A stretch of 64,000 nucleotides of DNA from Chryseobacterium cheonjiense (GCF_012927265.1 NZ_JABBGF010000002.1:186001-250000), one strand, 5' to 3'. Positions 45,090 through 52,888 are shown, counted from the stretch's first letter. The notes: generated by a model from the sequence alone, not told the origin. Translations and numbers: made by a program.

Positions 45090-46166
45090 TTATTCTGCAA
45101 ATTTTGGATTCGTTATAAAATTTTTATCGCTTAACGTTTTCAGAAAAGTGATGATGTTCTGTTTCTCGAAAGACGTCATTGGAATTCCGACGTGTCCGTT
45201 TTGTTTCAGCAACGGATCGAGATTAGGCTGGTTTTCCACATTTTCAGAATAGAAATTCATGACTGCTTCTAAACTGTAAAATCTTCCGTCGTGCATGTAC
45301 GGAGCGGTATATTCTATATTTCTGAGACTTGGAACCCGAAATTTCATATTATCATTCCAATCCAGCGTTACACGATATCTTCCTCTGTCGCCGAACTGCG
45401 GATTATAATACATTCCTGTATTCCTATAACTTTCATCGGTAAACAGTTCTCCTGAATGACAAGACGCACATTTATTCTGAAACAAAGCCATCCCCTGATT
45501 TTCTTCAGCCGTGAAAACGGCGTTTCCTTTTTTCATACGGTCGTACTTTGAATCGGCGGAAATCATGGTTGCCATAAATTGGGAAATAGCTTTAAGGATT
45601 TTTTCACCGGTGATATTTTCATCGCCGAATGCTGCTTTAAACATCTTCTTGTAATTCAAATCTGCATTTAATTTTCCTACGACTTCAGGAAGAGAACTGT
45701 CCATCTCAAAATCTGTGGTGATCGGAACCAAAGATCTTTCGTCCAGATTGTGCCCGACTCCGTCCCATGTATAATTTTTCAGAAAAGCCATATTCTGTAT
45801 CGGCGGTGCATTTCGGATGCCTAATCTGTCATCAATTCCATGACTTACGGTATGACCGTGATGGGTAAAAGCATATTCCTGAATATGACAAAAACCGCAT
45901 GCAATGGTATTGTTTCTGGATAATTTTCCTTCGTAAAAAAGTTTTTTCCCAAGCGCTACTCCATTCACCGTAACCGGATTTCCTGTAATATCGAAAGTGA
46001 GTTCCGGAAAGCCAGATGGTTTGTCAAGACGATAGGCTTCATCTTTTGGCAAAGGTTCAATAAGCTCATCGCTTGTGCAGGAAGTTAATGCAAAAGCAAG
46101 AAAGAACAGGAAAATCCAAAGAGAGCCGGATTGCCCTCTTTTGGATTGCTGAAAACAATTAATCAT
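45090..46166 (-). CDS. Di-heme cytochrome c peroxidase, MauG/MbnH-like lipoprotein
   Basis: The 358-residue product has an N-terminal signal with lipobox LTSC, then two c-type heme motifs: CGFCH and CASCH. Between and after them are IRNAPPIQNMAFLKNYTWDG and YMHDGRFYSLEAVMNFYS, usual for the bacterial CCP/MauG superfamily. MauG and MbnH use such di-heme centres for protein oxidation; ordinary members reduce hydrogen peroxide. Its gene overlaps an MbnP-like gene by 8 bp, the arrangement of the MbnP/MbnH pair in which MbnH converts a tryptophan of MbnP to kynurenine. The protein-oxidase reading rests on that context. Confidence 0.88.
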   Translation of the reverse strand: MINCFQQSKRGQSGSLWIFLFFLAFALTSCTSDELIEPLPKDEAYRLDKPSGFPELTFDITGNPVTVNGVALGKKLFYEGKLSRNNTIACGFCHIQEYAFTHHGHTVSHGIDDRLGIRNAPPIQNMAFLKNYTWDGVGHNLDERSLVPITTDFEMDSSLPEVVGKLNADLNYKKMFKAAFGDENITGEKILKAISQFMATMISADSKYDRMKKGNAVFTAEENQGMALFQNKCASCHSGELFTDESYRNTGMYYNPQFGDRGRYRVTLDWNDNMKFRVPSLRNIEYTAPYMHDGRFYSLEAVMNFYSENVENQPNLDPLLKQNGHVGIPMTSFEKQNIITFLKTLSDKNFITNPKFAE

Positions 46167-46986
46167 TGTGAACGTGGTCTACTTTAAACATTTTTGAAAC
46201 ATTGTTCGTCACATTCACCAGATACTGGTTCGATCCCATTGCCATGTCGTTGGAACTATCCAATGTTAAAGCAGTCTGTCCGCTGAGATATTGATTAAGA
46301 TCTGCCAGAATATGAACAGAAGGAGTAATTTCATTTGAAACTCTTGCTGTTGTAGGAAAATCAAGGGTAATTTCACGATAAAGATCCGGTGTATTGTTGG
46401 CTGAGGTATTGCCCATGTTTCCGCAATGGTTCATAAATTCTGTTGCTGCCGAAGAAGTTCCGTATTTTCCTTCGAGTTTTGTGAAGATGTATCCTGCCGC
46501 CCACGACCAAGCCATTCCCGCGGTTTTTGCTTTCTGCCAGAAAATTCCCTGTCCGCTTTGTCCCAAAAGATAAGCCGACTGACTGATGCCTAAACCGATT
46601 CTTATTTTTTTGTAATTGTTTTGAGGAATCTCTTTCAGGTTAATGTAATTGATTCCGGCAACAGCTTCTGCCTGGTCTACAATAAAGGCTCCGTTATCCG
46701 GATCGTTGTAATGATACTCGAACTCACCTCCGTTTTCATCAATTAAAGTAATGTTGCTGATTATATATTTCAGGGTAGAAAACTGATGCTTTTGTCCGTT
46801 AACGGAAGTTTGGGTGGTTTGGTTCAAAACTACATCTCCAAGATTATTGAACCCGTTTTCGAATTTTAGCTGAAGGTTTCCGGGAGTGGAATCTGCTGTC
46901 TCATCGTCATCGCCGGTTCTGCATGATGAAAGGGTAAATAAAGTAAGGGCAATAAAGAATAGTGATAAAAATTTATAGATTTTCAT
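46159..46986 (-). CDS. MbnP-like lipoprotein
   Basis: From the ATG at 46986 (MKIYKFLSLFFIALTLFTLSSC) the product has 275 residues. The mature domain matches MbnP: LQLKFENGFNNLGDVVLNQT, FSTLKYIISNITLIDENG and GMAWSWAAGYIFTKLEGKYG. In characterised MbnP a tryptophan is oxidised to kynurenine by its partner MbnH and the protein binds copper. Tryptophans are present here in the conserved GMxWSW region, but which would be modified cannot be told. The 8-bp overlap with the di-heme peroxidase gene supports joint production. An in-frame upstream start would add 48 residues without a signal peptide and is disfavoured. Confidence 0.88.
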   Translation of the reverse strand: MKIYKFLSLFFIALTLFTLSSCRTGDDDETADSTPGNLQLKFENGFNNLGDVVLNQTTQTSVNGQKHQFSTLKYIISNITLIDENGGEFEYHYNDPDNGAFIVDQAEAVAGINYINLKEIPQNNYKKIRIGLGISQSAYLLGQSGQGIFWQKAKTAGMAWSWAAGYIFTKLEGKYGTSSAATEFMNHCGNMGNTSANNTPDLYREITLDFPTTARVSNEITPSVHILADLNQYLSGQTALTLDSSNDMAMGSNQYLVNVTNNVSKMFKVDHVHND

Positions 46987-47019
46987 TGTTGATTTTTTAG
47001 TGATAAATAGGTTGATATA

Positions 47020-47145
47020 CTCCATCGCGATAGGGATGGAAGCGGTTATCCTTTTTTTGGATTCTGACGAATGGAAGAATCTAAAAAAAGATAGTAGCGG
47101 ACAGCCTGACCCGTTCAGCGGGAAAAGCAAGGGATAGGGGATCGC
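47020..47145. repeat. Intergenic element upstream of the MbnP-like gene
   Basis: This stretch is richer in G+C than its surroundings and contains GCGGACAGCCTGACCCGTTCAGCGGG, of which CCCG(TTCAG)CGGG forms a small hairpin, followed by AAAAGCAAGGGATAGGGG. It is noncoding in all frames except for the extended N-terminus rejected for MbnP. It looks like a short interspersed repetitive element of Flavobacteriia; this is from memory of similar elements and needs a search. Confidence 0.4.
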
Positions 47146-47166
47146 CCAAAATGATAAAATAATGCA

Positions 47167-47535
47167 CTAAAAAACCGGTGGTCTGAAAATAGGTTTTAAA
47201 AACAGAAAGGAATACGCCGTTTCGTACAGAAAATGGGCGTTTGAAAAGAATGCGTTTTCCGTTGTATGGATTTTGGTAATTTCAGGGAGAACGTATATAT
47301 CAAGGAGTTTCTGTCCTGAATTTTTTGTTTTGTTTAAAGGCGAAGAATCGGTGTCATTGGTTTTTGCAATTTGTTTGCTTACGTAACATTTTCCGTTACA
47401 GTGAAGCTCCGGATTGCTTTTGTTGACACACAAAACTTCGGAGATATAATGATAATTTACAGCATATTCCACCAATGGCACCAGAGGTCTGAATACCACA
47501 AATAGTGTGAGAAATATGCTGCAAATTAAGTTCAT
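47167..47535 (-). CDS. Small membrane protein with C-X9-C-X3-C motif, paralogue 1
   Basis: The 122-residue product has an N-terminal hydrophobic segment (MNLICSIFLTLFVVFRPLV) and then LCVNKSNPELHCNGKCYVSKQ, a C-X9-C-X3-C arrangement. It aligns end to end with a second gene at 49644-50006 of this window. The cysteine spacing and location between superoxide dismutase and MbnP-like genes suggest a metal or disulfide role. Its start is 4 bp from the dismutase stop. I know of no characterised homologue. Confidence 0.8.
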   Translation of the reverse strand: MNLICSIFLTLFVVFRPLVPLVEYAVNYHYISEVLCVNKSNPELHCNGKCYVSKQIAKTNDTDSSPLNKTKNSGQKLLDIYVLPEITKIHTTENAFFSNAHFLYETAYSFLFLKPIFRPPVF

Positions 47536-47539
47536 TGAA

Positions 47540-48214
47540 TTATTTTTTGCTGATGGCTTCTTCGTATCTTCTGCTGATTTCTTTCCAGTTCGTTACGTTC
47601 CAGATCGCGGTTAAATAATCTGCTCTTTTGTTCTGATATTTTAGATAATACGCATGTTCCCAAACATCGATCCCGAAAATAGGGGTTCCTTTTTCTTCTA
47701 CCACATCCATTAAAGGGTTATCCTGATTAGGGGTAGATGAAACAAACAGTTTTCCGTTTTTGTCCACTGAAAGCCATGCCCATCCCGATCCGAAACGGTC
47801 TGCCCCCGCTTTTGCCATTTTTGCTTTAAAGGCATCCATACTTCCAAAGGCATCATTAATTGCTTTTGCCAGCTTTGCTGAAGGCTGTGTATTTTTTTCT
47901 GGAGTTAAAACGGTCCAGAACAGTTCATGGTTGTAGTGTCCTCCTGCATTATTTCTCACTGCAGCAGGTAATTTCGATGCATTCGACATAATCTCGAATA
48001 AAGTCTGTTTTTCCTGAGGCGTTCCCGCGATTGCCTTATTCAGGTTCGCAACATACGCTGCCGCATGCTTGGAATAATGGATTTCCATGGTCTGCGCATC
48101 GATATTTCCTTCCAACGCATTGTAGGCGTACGGAAGTGGAGACTGCTTAAACTGAGCCATCGCAAACTGCGCCGCAAATACTGCACTTAAGGCAGCTACT
48201 TTCATAATTTTCAT
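47540..48214 (-). CDS. Exported Fe/Mn superoxide dismutase
   Basis: The 224-residue enzyme has a Sec signal peptide (to AMAQ, residue 21), so it acts outside the cytoplasm, unlike the usual cytosolic enzymes. Metal ligands are present: His in MEIHYSKH, His in NHELFWTVL, and Asp/His in GIDVWEHAYY. The second His of the usual KHH pair is Ala here (KHAAAY); the equivalent of the gateway His is kept. Mn versus Fe cannot be settled by eye. It converts superoxide to O2 and H2O2, which could feed the neighbouring peroxidase-like enzyme. Confidence 0.93.
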   Translation of the reverse strand: MKIMKVAALSAVFAAQFAMAQFKQSPLPYAYNALEGNIDAQTMEIHYSKHAAAYVANLNKAIAGTPQEKQTLFEIMSNASKLPAAVRNNAGGHYNHELFWTVLTPEKNTQPSAKLAKAINDAFGSMDAFKAKMAKAGADRFGSGWAWLSVDKNGKLFVSSTPNQDNPLMDVVEEKGTPIFGIDVWEHAYYLKYQNKRADYLTAIWNVTNWKEISRRYEEAISKK

Positions 48215-48286
48215 ACTTTTTATTTTATGGTTTATTTTAGTCGGGAGATGGGTATGGAAGCTTGAAGTTCTTTACATACTACATAA

Positions 48287-48314
48287 AACTTCCATCTTCT
48301 AACTTCCACCTTCC
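48287..48314. repeat. Short tandem repeat upstream of the dismutase gene
   Basis: Two 14-bp units, AACTTCCATCTTCT and AACTTCCACCTTCC, stand in tandem with 12 of 14 bases equal. They lie in the spacer between the SCO and dismutase genes. Function unknown; such units recur in Flavobacteriia spacers. Confidence 0.55.
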
Positions 48315-48321
48315 AAACCTT

Positions 48322-49002
48322 TTATTTCAACAATTTTTTAATATCTTCCATTAAAATTTCGCGGTCCGGATGGTATTTCCCATTCAGCTTCGGAGTTTTT
48401 CCTTCAGGATCTCCATAGTTTAATCCCGAATAATAGAGAATCGGCATATTGTCCTTATTATACCGGCAACGGATGTTTCCATCTTTATCCACAAGGGCGA
48501 TCATTCCACTGTGGTTCAGGCTTTCACTTTCATCTTCCTTATCTCCGACATAAATATTGAACTGATCAGCAATTTTACCGATATAATCCCTGTTACCCGT
48601 CAGAAAATGCCAGTTTGGAGATTTTACTCCGATTCTTTCGGCATGTTCTTTCAAAGTCTGAGGGGTATCATTCTCCGGATCAATACTGATGGAAATAATT
48701 CCGAAATCCGGACTATTGATTTCATCTTCGATGGCTCTCATATTGGTATTCATTACCGGGCAGATTGTAGGACATCTGCTGAAGAAAAACTCCACCAGAT
48801 ATACTTTTCCCAACATATCTTTATCGGTGATTTTTTTATTGTTCTGATCGGTAAGTTCGAATTGAGGGACTTTCATTACCGTATAGAGATTTTTTTTGAA
48901 ATAGGCCATTCCGACACCGATTCCTAAGAAAAGCAAAGCAATAACTGCAATCGGAATAATTACTTTATTTTTGGAGTTATTGGTCTTTTTATTTTTGGAC
49001 AT
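48322..49002 (-). CDS. SCO family copper chaperone
   Basis: From the ATG at 49002 (MSKNKKTNNSKNK) the product has 226 residues: a basic N-terminus, one membrane helix (about 16-36), and a thioredoxin-fold SCO domain with the copper-binding CPTIC (C-X3-C) and the distal His in SLNHSGMIALVD. SCO proteins deliver Cu to the CuA site of cytochrome oxidase or act as thiol reductants. The gene overlaps the YHS gene by 14 bp. An earlier start would lie within the YHS gene and is unlikely. Copper delivery fits the neighbours; which protein receives it is unknown. Confidence 0.92.
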   Translation of the reverse strand: MSKNKKTNNSKNKVIIPIAVIALLFLGIGVGMAYFKKNLYTVMKVPQFELTDQNNKKITDKDMLGKVYLVEFFFSRCPTICPVMNTNMRAIEDEINSPDFGIISISIDPENDTPQTLKEHAERIGVKSPNWHFLTGNRDYIGKIADQFNIYVGDKEDESESLNHSGMIALVDKDGNIRCRYNKDNMPILYYSGLNYGDPEGKTPKLNGKYHPDREILMEDIKKLLK

Positions 49003-49264
49003 ATTTCTCCGGATTTTTTTTGAATTCGTCTTTACAGTAGGCACTGCAAAAACCGTACGTTTTATTTTTATAGACTGCAGTATCTTTCATATCTGCTTCT
49101 GTGGGCATATTGCAGATCGGGTCTACTGCATTGGCAAACTTCACCGGTTGCGAATTGGATTTTACTGCTGTTTTTGCCTTTTTATGTTTTACTTTAGGCG
49201 TTTCCTGGGCACATGCCATTAATGAAACAGACAATAATGCTGTTAAAATAACTTTTGATTTCAT
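48989..49264 (-). CDS. YHS-domain lipoprotein
   Basis: The 91-residue product has a lipoprotein signal (LMACAQ, Cys18) and a YHS domain at its C-terminus: DPICNMP, then AVYKNKTYGFCSAYCKDEFKKNPEKY. YHS cysteines bind heavy metals such as copper, and the domain is found in copper transporters and chaperones. Here it is the first gene of the run and overlaps the SCO gene by 14 bp, so a two-protein metal relay in the envelope is a reasonable guess. Confidence 0.9.
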   Translation of the reverse strand: MKSKVILTALLSVSLMACAQETPKVKHKKAKTAVKSNSQPVKFANAVDPICNMPTEADMKDTAVYKNKTYGFCSAYCKDEFKKNPEKYVQK

Positions 49265-49643
49265 TTTTATTTAAATTGAAATTAATAATGTTTGAATGGA
49301 TTGATTTTTTAACTAGACTTACTAATGAATTCCTTGCTTATCCTTAATTAATCATAATGTCTTCTAACGCAAAGATCACAAAGATTTTTTTATAAACTTA
49401 CTGTTTTTAAGTTCGCAAAGGCGTTTCACTTAACAAAGAGCCCAAAGATTTTTATGACGACAATTACGGATAACTACAATGAATCTAATTTAATGCTAAG
49501 CTCGCAAGTTTTTTGTAAACTTAATGTTTACGGGTTCGCAAGGGTACTTCGACAGGCTCAGCATAAACTAAGCACTCAGCAATTATTGAAGCTAAGTTTA
49601 TTTCAACATCAAAATTCAACTAAAGAATTAGCTGAAAATAATA
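49265..49643. repeat. Repeat-containing intergenic region
   Basis: Noncoding by my reading; an 81-codon plus-strand ORF here has no gene-like features. It contains two diverged copies of a unit of the form TAAACTTA(C/A)TGTTT, then TTCGCAA(A/G)GG, near 49394 and 49517, and a CTTCGACAGGCTCAGC copy at 49548. The unit also carries flanking GCAAAGATCACAAAGATTTTTT-like sequence. It looks like decayed short interspersed repeats. Confidence 0.6.
49547..49566. repeat. Interspersed CTTCGAC..GCTCAG repeat, copy 2
   Basis: TACTTCGACAGGCTCAGCAT. It shares 16 bases with the copy near 53419 and the same arms as the copy near 19533. Confidence 0.65.
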
Positions 49644-50006
49644 TTAAGCTAAAGGAGGATGGAATATTCTGGAAAAATATTCTGAAGTATGGAAATTGAT
49701 ATAGCTCGAATCTGATTTTTTGTTTGAAACATTAAACTGATTGTTCATCGAAAAGGAAAGAATTTCATGGGAGATAAAAACATCAATTCCTGAAATTTTT
49801 GCCGTCTGATTGGTAGTGGACTGTTTTTCTGTTTTTGCCAGCTCTTTAGAAACGTAGCATTTCCCTTTACAGGTTGATTGAGGTATATTTCTGTTTTCAC
49901 AAAGATTTTTTACGATATAATCATAGTTAACCGCATAATTAATCAATGGCAAAACGGGACGTAATGCAATTGTGAAAATGATAAATATGGAAATAAGAAA
50001 CTTCAA
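49644..50006 (-). CDS. Small membrane protein with C-X9-C-X3-C motif, paralogue 2
   Basis: The 120-residue product aligns with paralogue 1 without gaps at the N-terminus (RPVLPLINYAVNYDYI versus RPLVPLVEYAVNYHYI) and has LCENRNIPQSTCKGKCYVSKE. It starts with TTG; there is no nearby ATG, and the paralogue's ATG aligns exactly here. The C-terminal halves are much less alike. It sits upstream of the YHS gene with a repeat region between, so it is probably a separate transcript. Function unknown; a metal or redox role is inferred from the motif and location. Confidence 0.78.
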   Translation of the reverse strand: MKFLISIFIIFTIALRPVLPLINYAVNYDYIVKNLCENRNIPQSTCKGKCYVSKELAKTEKQSTTNQTAKISGIDVFISHEILSFSMNNQFNVSNKKSDSSYINFHTSEYFSRIFHPPLA

Positions 50007-50410
50007 TTTCGTTTATTATCACAAATATACTACTGAAATTTTGTTTTAAGGCAGATTATGATGAAAGTCAGCTTCAGCAATTATTTCATAAATGATTTAT
50101 TTCCCACGGCTTTCTCAGATCACACAGCTTTAAATAAACAAATAACTTAAAGCATTAAAAATCTGCGGCAGTTTTTACATTTCTCAACCACGGATTGCAC
50201 AGACTTTCACAGATGAATAAAATTATTTTATTATAAACTAAAAAGAATCTGCGAAATCTGTGGGAGAAAAAATAAATTCTGGCTAAAGCCAAATTGAAAA
50301 AATTATCCTTGCAAACGGGCTAAAGCCCGTTCCTATTGATGACTAAACCTATTTTGATAATATAGGCGCAATACAATAAACTTCTCATCTTAGTTCCCTC
50401 TTCCAGCTTA
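50007..50410. repeat. Repeat-rich intergenic region
   Basis: Holds a minus-strand promoter for paralogue 2, then several repeat-like units: CACGGATTGCACAGACTTTC, AATCTGCGAAATCTGTGGGAG, and two copies of GGCTAAAGCC (50281 and 50318). The second lies within a perfect 8-bp palindrome AACGGGCT / AGCCCGTT. These are typical of decayed short interspersed elements in this group. No gene is seen. Confidence 0.65.
50022..50029 (-). promoter_or_regulatory. Promoter -7 element of paralogue 2
   Basis: TATATTTG on the minus strand, 15 bp before the TTG start. Confidence 0.5.
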
Positions 50411-52375
50411 TTAAAACTTCATCCGTTGAATTCTTACCGCATTTAAAATGGCAAGTAACGCCACTCCGACATCTGCGAAAACCGCTTCCCACATCGTTGC
50501 CAGACCTCCCGCGCCCAGAATAAGGACAGATGCTTTAATAGTAAAAGCCAACGTGATATTCTGCCAGACAATTTTTCTTGTTTGCTTTCCGATATTGATC
50601 GCCATAGGTATTTTGCCTGGCATATCATCCTGAATCACCACATCGGCCGTTTCGATTGTGGCATCGCTTCCCAGTCCGCCCATAGCGATCCCTACATCAC
50701 TGAGTGCTACAACAGGAGCATCATTCACCCCATCACCAACAAAGGCAACGGATTCCTTTCCTGCTTTTATCTCTTTTACTTTATTAACCTTATCTTCCGG
50801 AAGAAGATCGCCACAAGCGTTCGGAATCCCCAATTGGGCAGCAACATGTTTTACAACAGAAGCTTTATCTCCGCTGAGCATAGTTGTTTTTACATGTAAT
50901 GCTTTTAACCTGTTGATGGCTGATTGGGCATCGGATTTTACAGCATCGGCAATAGTAAAATATCCGGCAAATTTTTTATCATAAGCCACGGCAATCAAGG
51001 TATAAATAATGTTTTCGGAGTCGACATCATACTTTATACCGAATTGATCCAGCAGCTTGAGATTGCCTACCAATAATTCTTTATTATCAACTAAAGCTTT
51101 AAGTCCTTGCCCAGGAATTTCCTCTACACTTTCAAACTGAATGGAATGATCAATTTCTCCGGCAAATTCATGAATGGCCGTTGCTACAGGATGTGAACTC
51201 TTACTTTCCAAAGCATTAACAAGTTTTACAATTTCATCTTTATTAAATTCATTATTAAAGTGAATTTCCTGAACTTTAAAAACACCTTCTGTTAACGTTC
51301 CGGTTTTATCCATTACCACATGCTGAATATTAGCCAAAACATCTAAGAAATTACTTCCTTTGAATAAAATCCCATTTCTGCTTCCGGCACCAATTCCTCC
51401 GAAATATCCCAACGGAATGGAAATCACCAAAGCACATGGGCAGGAAATTACCAGGAATACTAATGCCCGGTACAGCCAGTCTCTGAACTGGTAGTTTTCA
51501 GCAAAGAAATAGGGCAAAAATGTAATTCCAATGGCAAGAAATACCACAATCGGAGTGTAAATCTTAGCAAATTTCCTGATGAATAATTCCGTAGGTGCTT
51601 TTTGAGCAGTTGCATTCTGAACGAGTTCTAAAATTTTGCTCAGTTTACTGTCCTGGTAAGCCGTTGTCACTTTTACTTCACTCACCGTATTTAAATTTAT
51701 CATTCCTGCTAATACGGTTTCTCCTTTTGTTTTTGTATCAGGCTTGCTTTCTCCGGTTAGCGCAGAGGTATTGAAAGAAGCGGTTTCGGAAAGCAATTCT
51801 CCGTCTAATGCGAGTTTTTCCCCGGATTTCAGCTGAATTATTTCGCCGATATTTACTTTTTCTGCTTTCACGGCCTGAGGTTTTCCTTCTTTTAAAACCG
51901 TCACCTCATCGGGACGCTGGTCGAGCAAATATTTGATATTACTTTTGGCCCTCGTCACGGCCATTGCCTGGAATACTTCACCAACAGAATAGAAGAGCAT
52001 TACTGCAACACCTTCGGGATATTCGCCAATAGCAAAAGCCCCTACAGTTGCGATTCCCATTAGAAAGAATTCCGAGAATACGTCTCCGCTTTTTATACTT
52101 TCAAAAGCTTCTTTTAAAACAGGTAACCCAACCGGAATATACGCAGCTAAATACCAAATGAAACGGATACTTCCTGTAAACCATTCCGGCTTTATCAGAT
52201 GATCTAAAGCAATTCCCACTACTAATATCGTGAAAGAAAACATTGCCGGAAGGAACATTCTCAATACTGATTTATTTTCAGTATCGTGGGAATGTTCGTG
52301 GTCGTGATCATGACCTTTATGTTCGTGTTTGTGTTTGTGTTCCTGCTTTGGTTTTGTACTGCAACATTCTTCCAT
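50411..52375 (-). CDS. zntA: Zn/Cd/Pb-type P1B ATPase
   Basis: The 654-residue efflux ATPase has a histidine-rich cytoplasmic N-terminus (residues 12-30, alternating His and Lys/Asp/Glu) and a CCS start in place of an HMA domain. Membrane motif SCPC (Cys at 312 and 314), phosphorylation site DKTGTLT (Asp356), and the actuator TGES are all present. The C-terminal FADVGV aspartate fits the Zn/Cd/Pb subgroup and argues against copper. It pumps divalent metal out of the cytoplasm with ATP. It lies 46 bp after a Fur-family regulator gene, its probable controller. Confidence 0.93.
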   Translation of the reverse strand: MEECCSTKPKQEHKHKHEHKGHDHDHEHSHDTENKSVLRMFLPAMFSFTILVVGIALDHLIKPEWFTGSIRFIWYLAAYIPVGLPVLKEAFESIKSGDVFSEFFLMGIATVGAFAIGEYPEGVAVMLFYSVGEVFQAMAVTRAKSNIKYLLDQRPDEVTVLKEGKPQAVKAEKVNIGEIIQLKSGEKLALDGELLSETASFNTSALTGESKPDTKTKGETVLAGMINLNTVSEVKVTTAYQDSKLSKILELVQNATAQKAPTELFIRKFAKIYTPIVVFLAIGITFLPYFFAENYQFRDWLYRALVFLVISCPCALVISIPLGYFGGIGAGSRNGILFKGSNFLDVLANIQHVVMDKTGTLTEGVFKVQEIHFNNEFNKDEIVKLVNALESKSSHPVATAIHEFAGEIDHSIQFESVEEIPGQGLKALVDNKELLVGNLKLLDQFGIKYDVDSENIIYTLIAVAYDKKFAGYFTIADAVKSDAQSAINRLKALHVKTTMLSGDKASVVKHVAAQLGIPNACGDLLPEDKVNKVKEIKAGKESVAFVGDGVNDAPVVALSDVGIAMGGLGSDATIETADVVIQDDMPGKIPMAINIGKQTRKIVWQNITLAFTIKASVLILGAGGLATMWEAVFADVGVALLAILNAVRIQRMKF

Positions 52376-52421
52376 AATTCTTCAATTTTTATTCAAATGT
52401 ACAGACAAAATACGTGCAATA

Positions 52422-52841
52422 CTATTGCAAACTTTCCAGGCAGCTTTCGCAGATTCCTTTAGCAAAAAGTCTTATTTCGTCAATTCTGAAGTCGGATTTA
52501 ATATTTTCGGGGAAAGAAATATCTTCCCTACAGGTAGTCTGCTTACAGATCTTACAGTAAAAGTGGAGATGCCAGTCTTTGTGGGTATTTTCGTTACAGC
52601 CATCGTGACAGAGTTTGTATCTGGTAGTCGTGTTTTCCTGAATGCTGTGAACAATTCCTTTTTCTTCGAATGTTTTTAAAGTACGGTAAATGGTGGTACG
52701 GTCTGCATTTTCAAAATGATTTTCGATTTCTGATAATGACAAAGCAGCCTCCTGGGAACTCAGAAAATCATACACCAAAATCCTCATGCTGGTGGGCTTT
52801 GTGTTTTTATCTATTAATTTATGTTCGATATCTTTTTTCAT
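52422..52841 (-). CDS. Fur-family metalloregulator (Zur-like)
   Basis: From the ATG at 52841 (MKKDIEHKLIDK) the product has 139 residues. The winged-helix half contains LSLSEIENHFENADRTTIYRTLKTFEEKG. The dimer half has HDGCNENTHKDWHLHFYC for the regulatory metal site and two CXXC pairs (CKIC, CESC) forming the structural Zn site. Being upstream of the Zn/Cd ATPase, control of zinc efflux is likely, though Fur-family proteins generally repress uptake under metal-rich conditions. A start at 52904 would overlap the promoter region. A 7-1-7 palindrome lies just upstream. Confidence 0.9.
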   Translation of the reverse strand: MKKDIEHKLIDKNTKPTSMRILVYDFLSSQEAALSLSEIENHFENADRTTIYRTLKTFEEKGIVHSIQENTTTRYKLCHDGCNENTHKDWHLHFYCKICKQTTCREDISFPENIKSDFRIDEIRLFAKGICESCLESLQ

Positions 52842-52864
52842 AGTCGCTTTGAAGATTGCTTTTT

Positions 52865-52872
52865 CAAAGTTA
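52865..52872 (-). promoter_or_regulatory. Promoter -7 element of the Fur-family gene
   Basis: TAACTTTG on the minus strand, 23 bp before the ATG. Confidence 0.55.
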
Positions 52873-52888
52873 AAGGTTTTAAAATAGA

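Noticed and set aside
47020..47130. 48-residue N-terminal extension of the MbnP-like protein
   Set aside because: It would place a non-signal stretch before a good lipoprotein signal peptide starting at 46986, and it translates a repeat-like spacer.
49454..49699. 81-codon plus-strand ORF in the repeat-rich spacer
   Set aside because: It overlaps the 3' end of the small Cys-motif gene on the other strand, contains the interspersed repeat, has no signal or domain, and its composition is that of spacer DNA.
50411..52375. Copper-type P-ATPase
   Set aside because: The histidine-rich N-terminus, lack of an HMA domain and the C-terminal aspartate in FADVGV fit Zn/Cd/Pb specificity better than copper.
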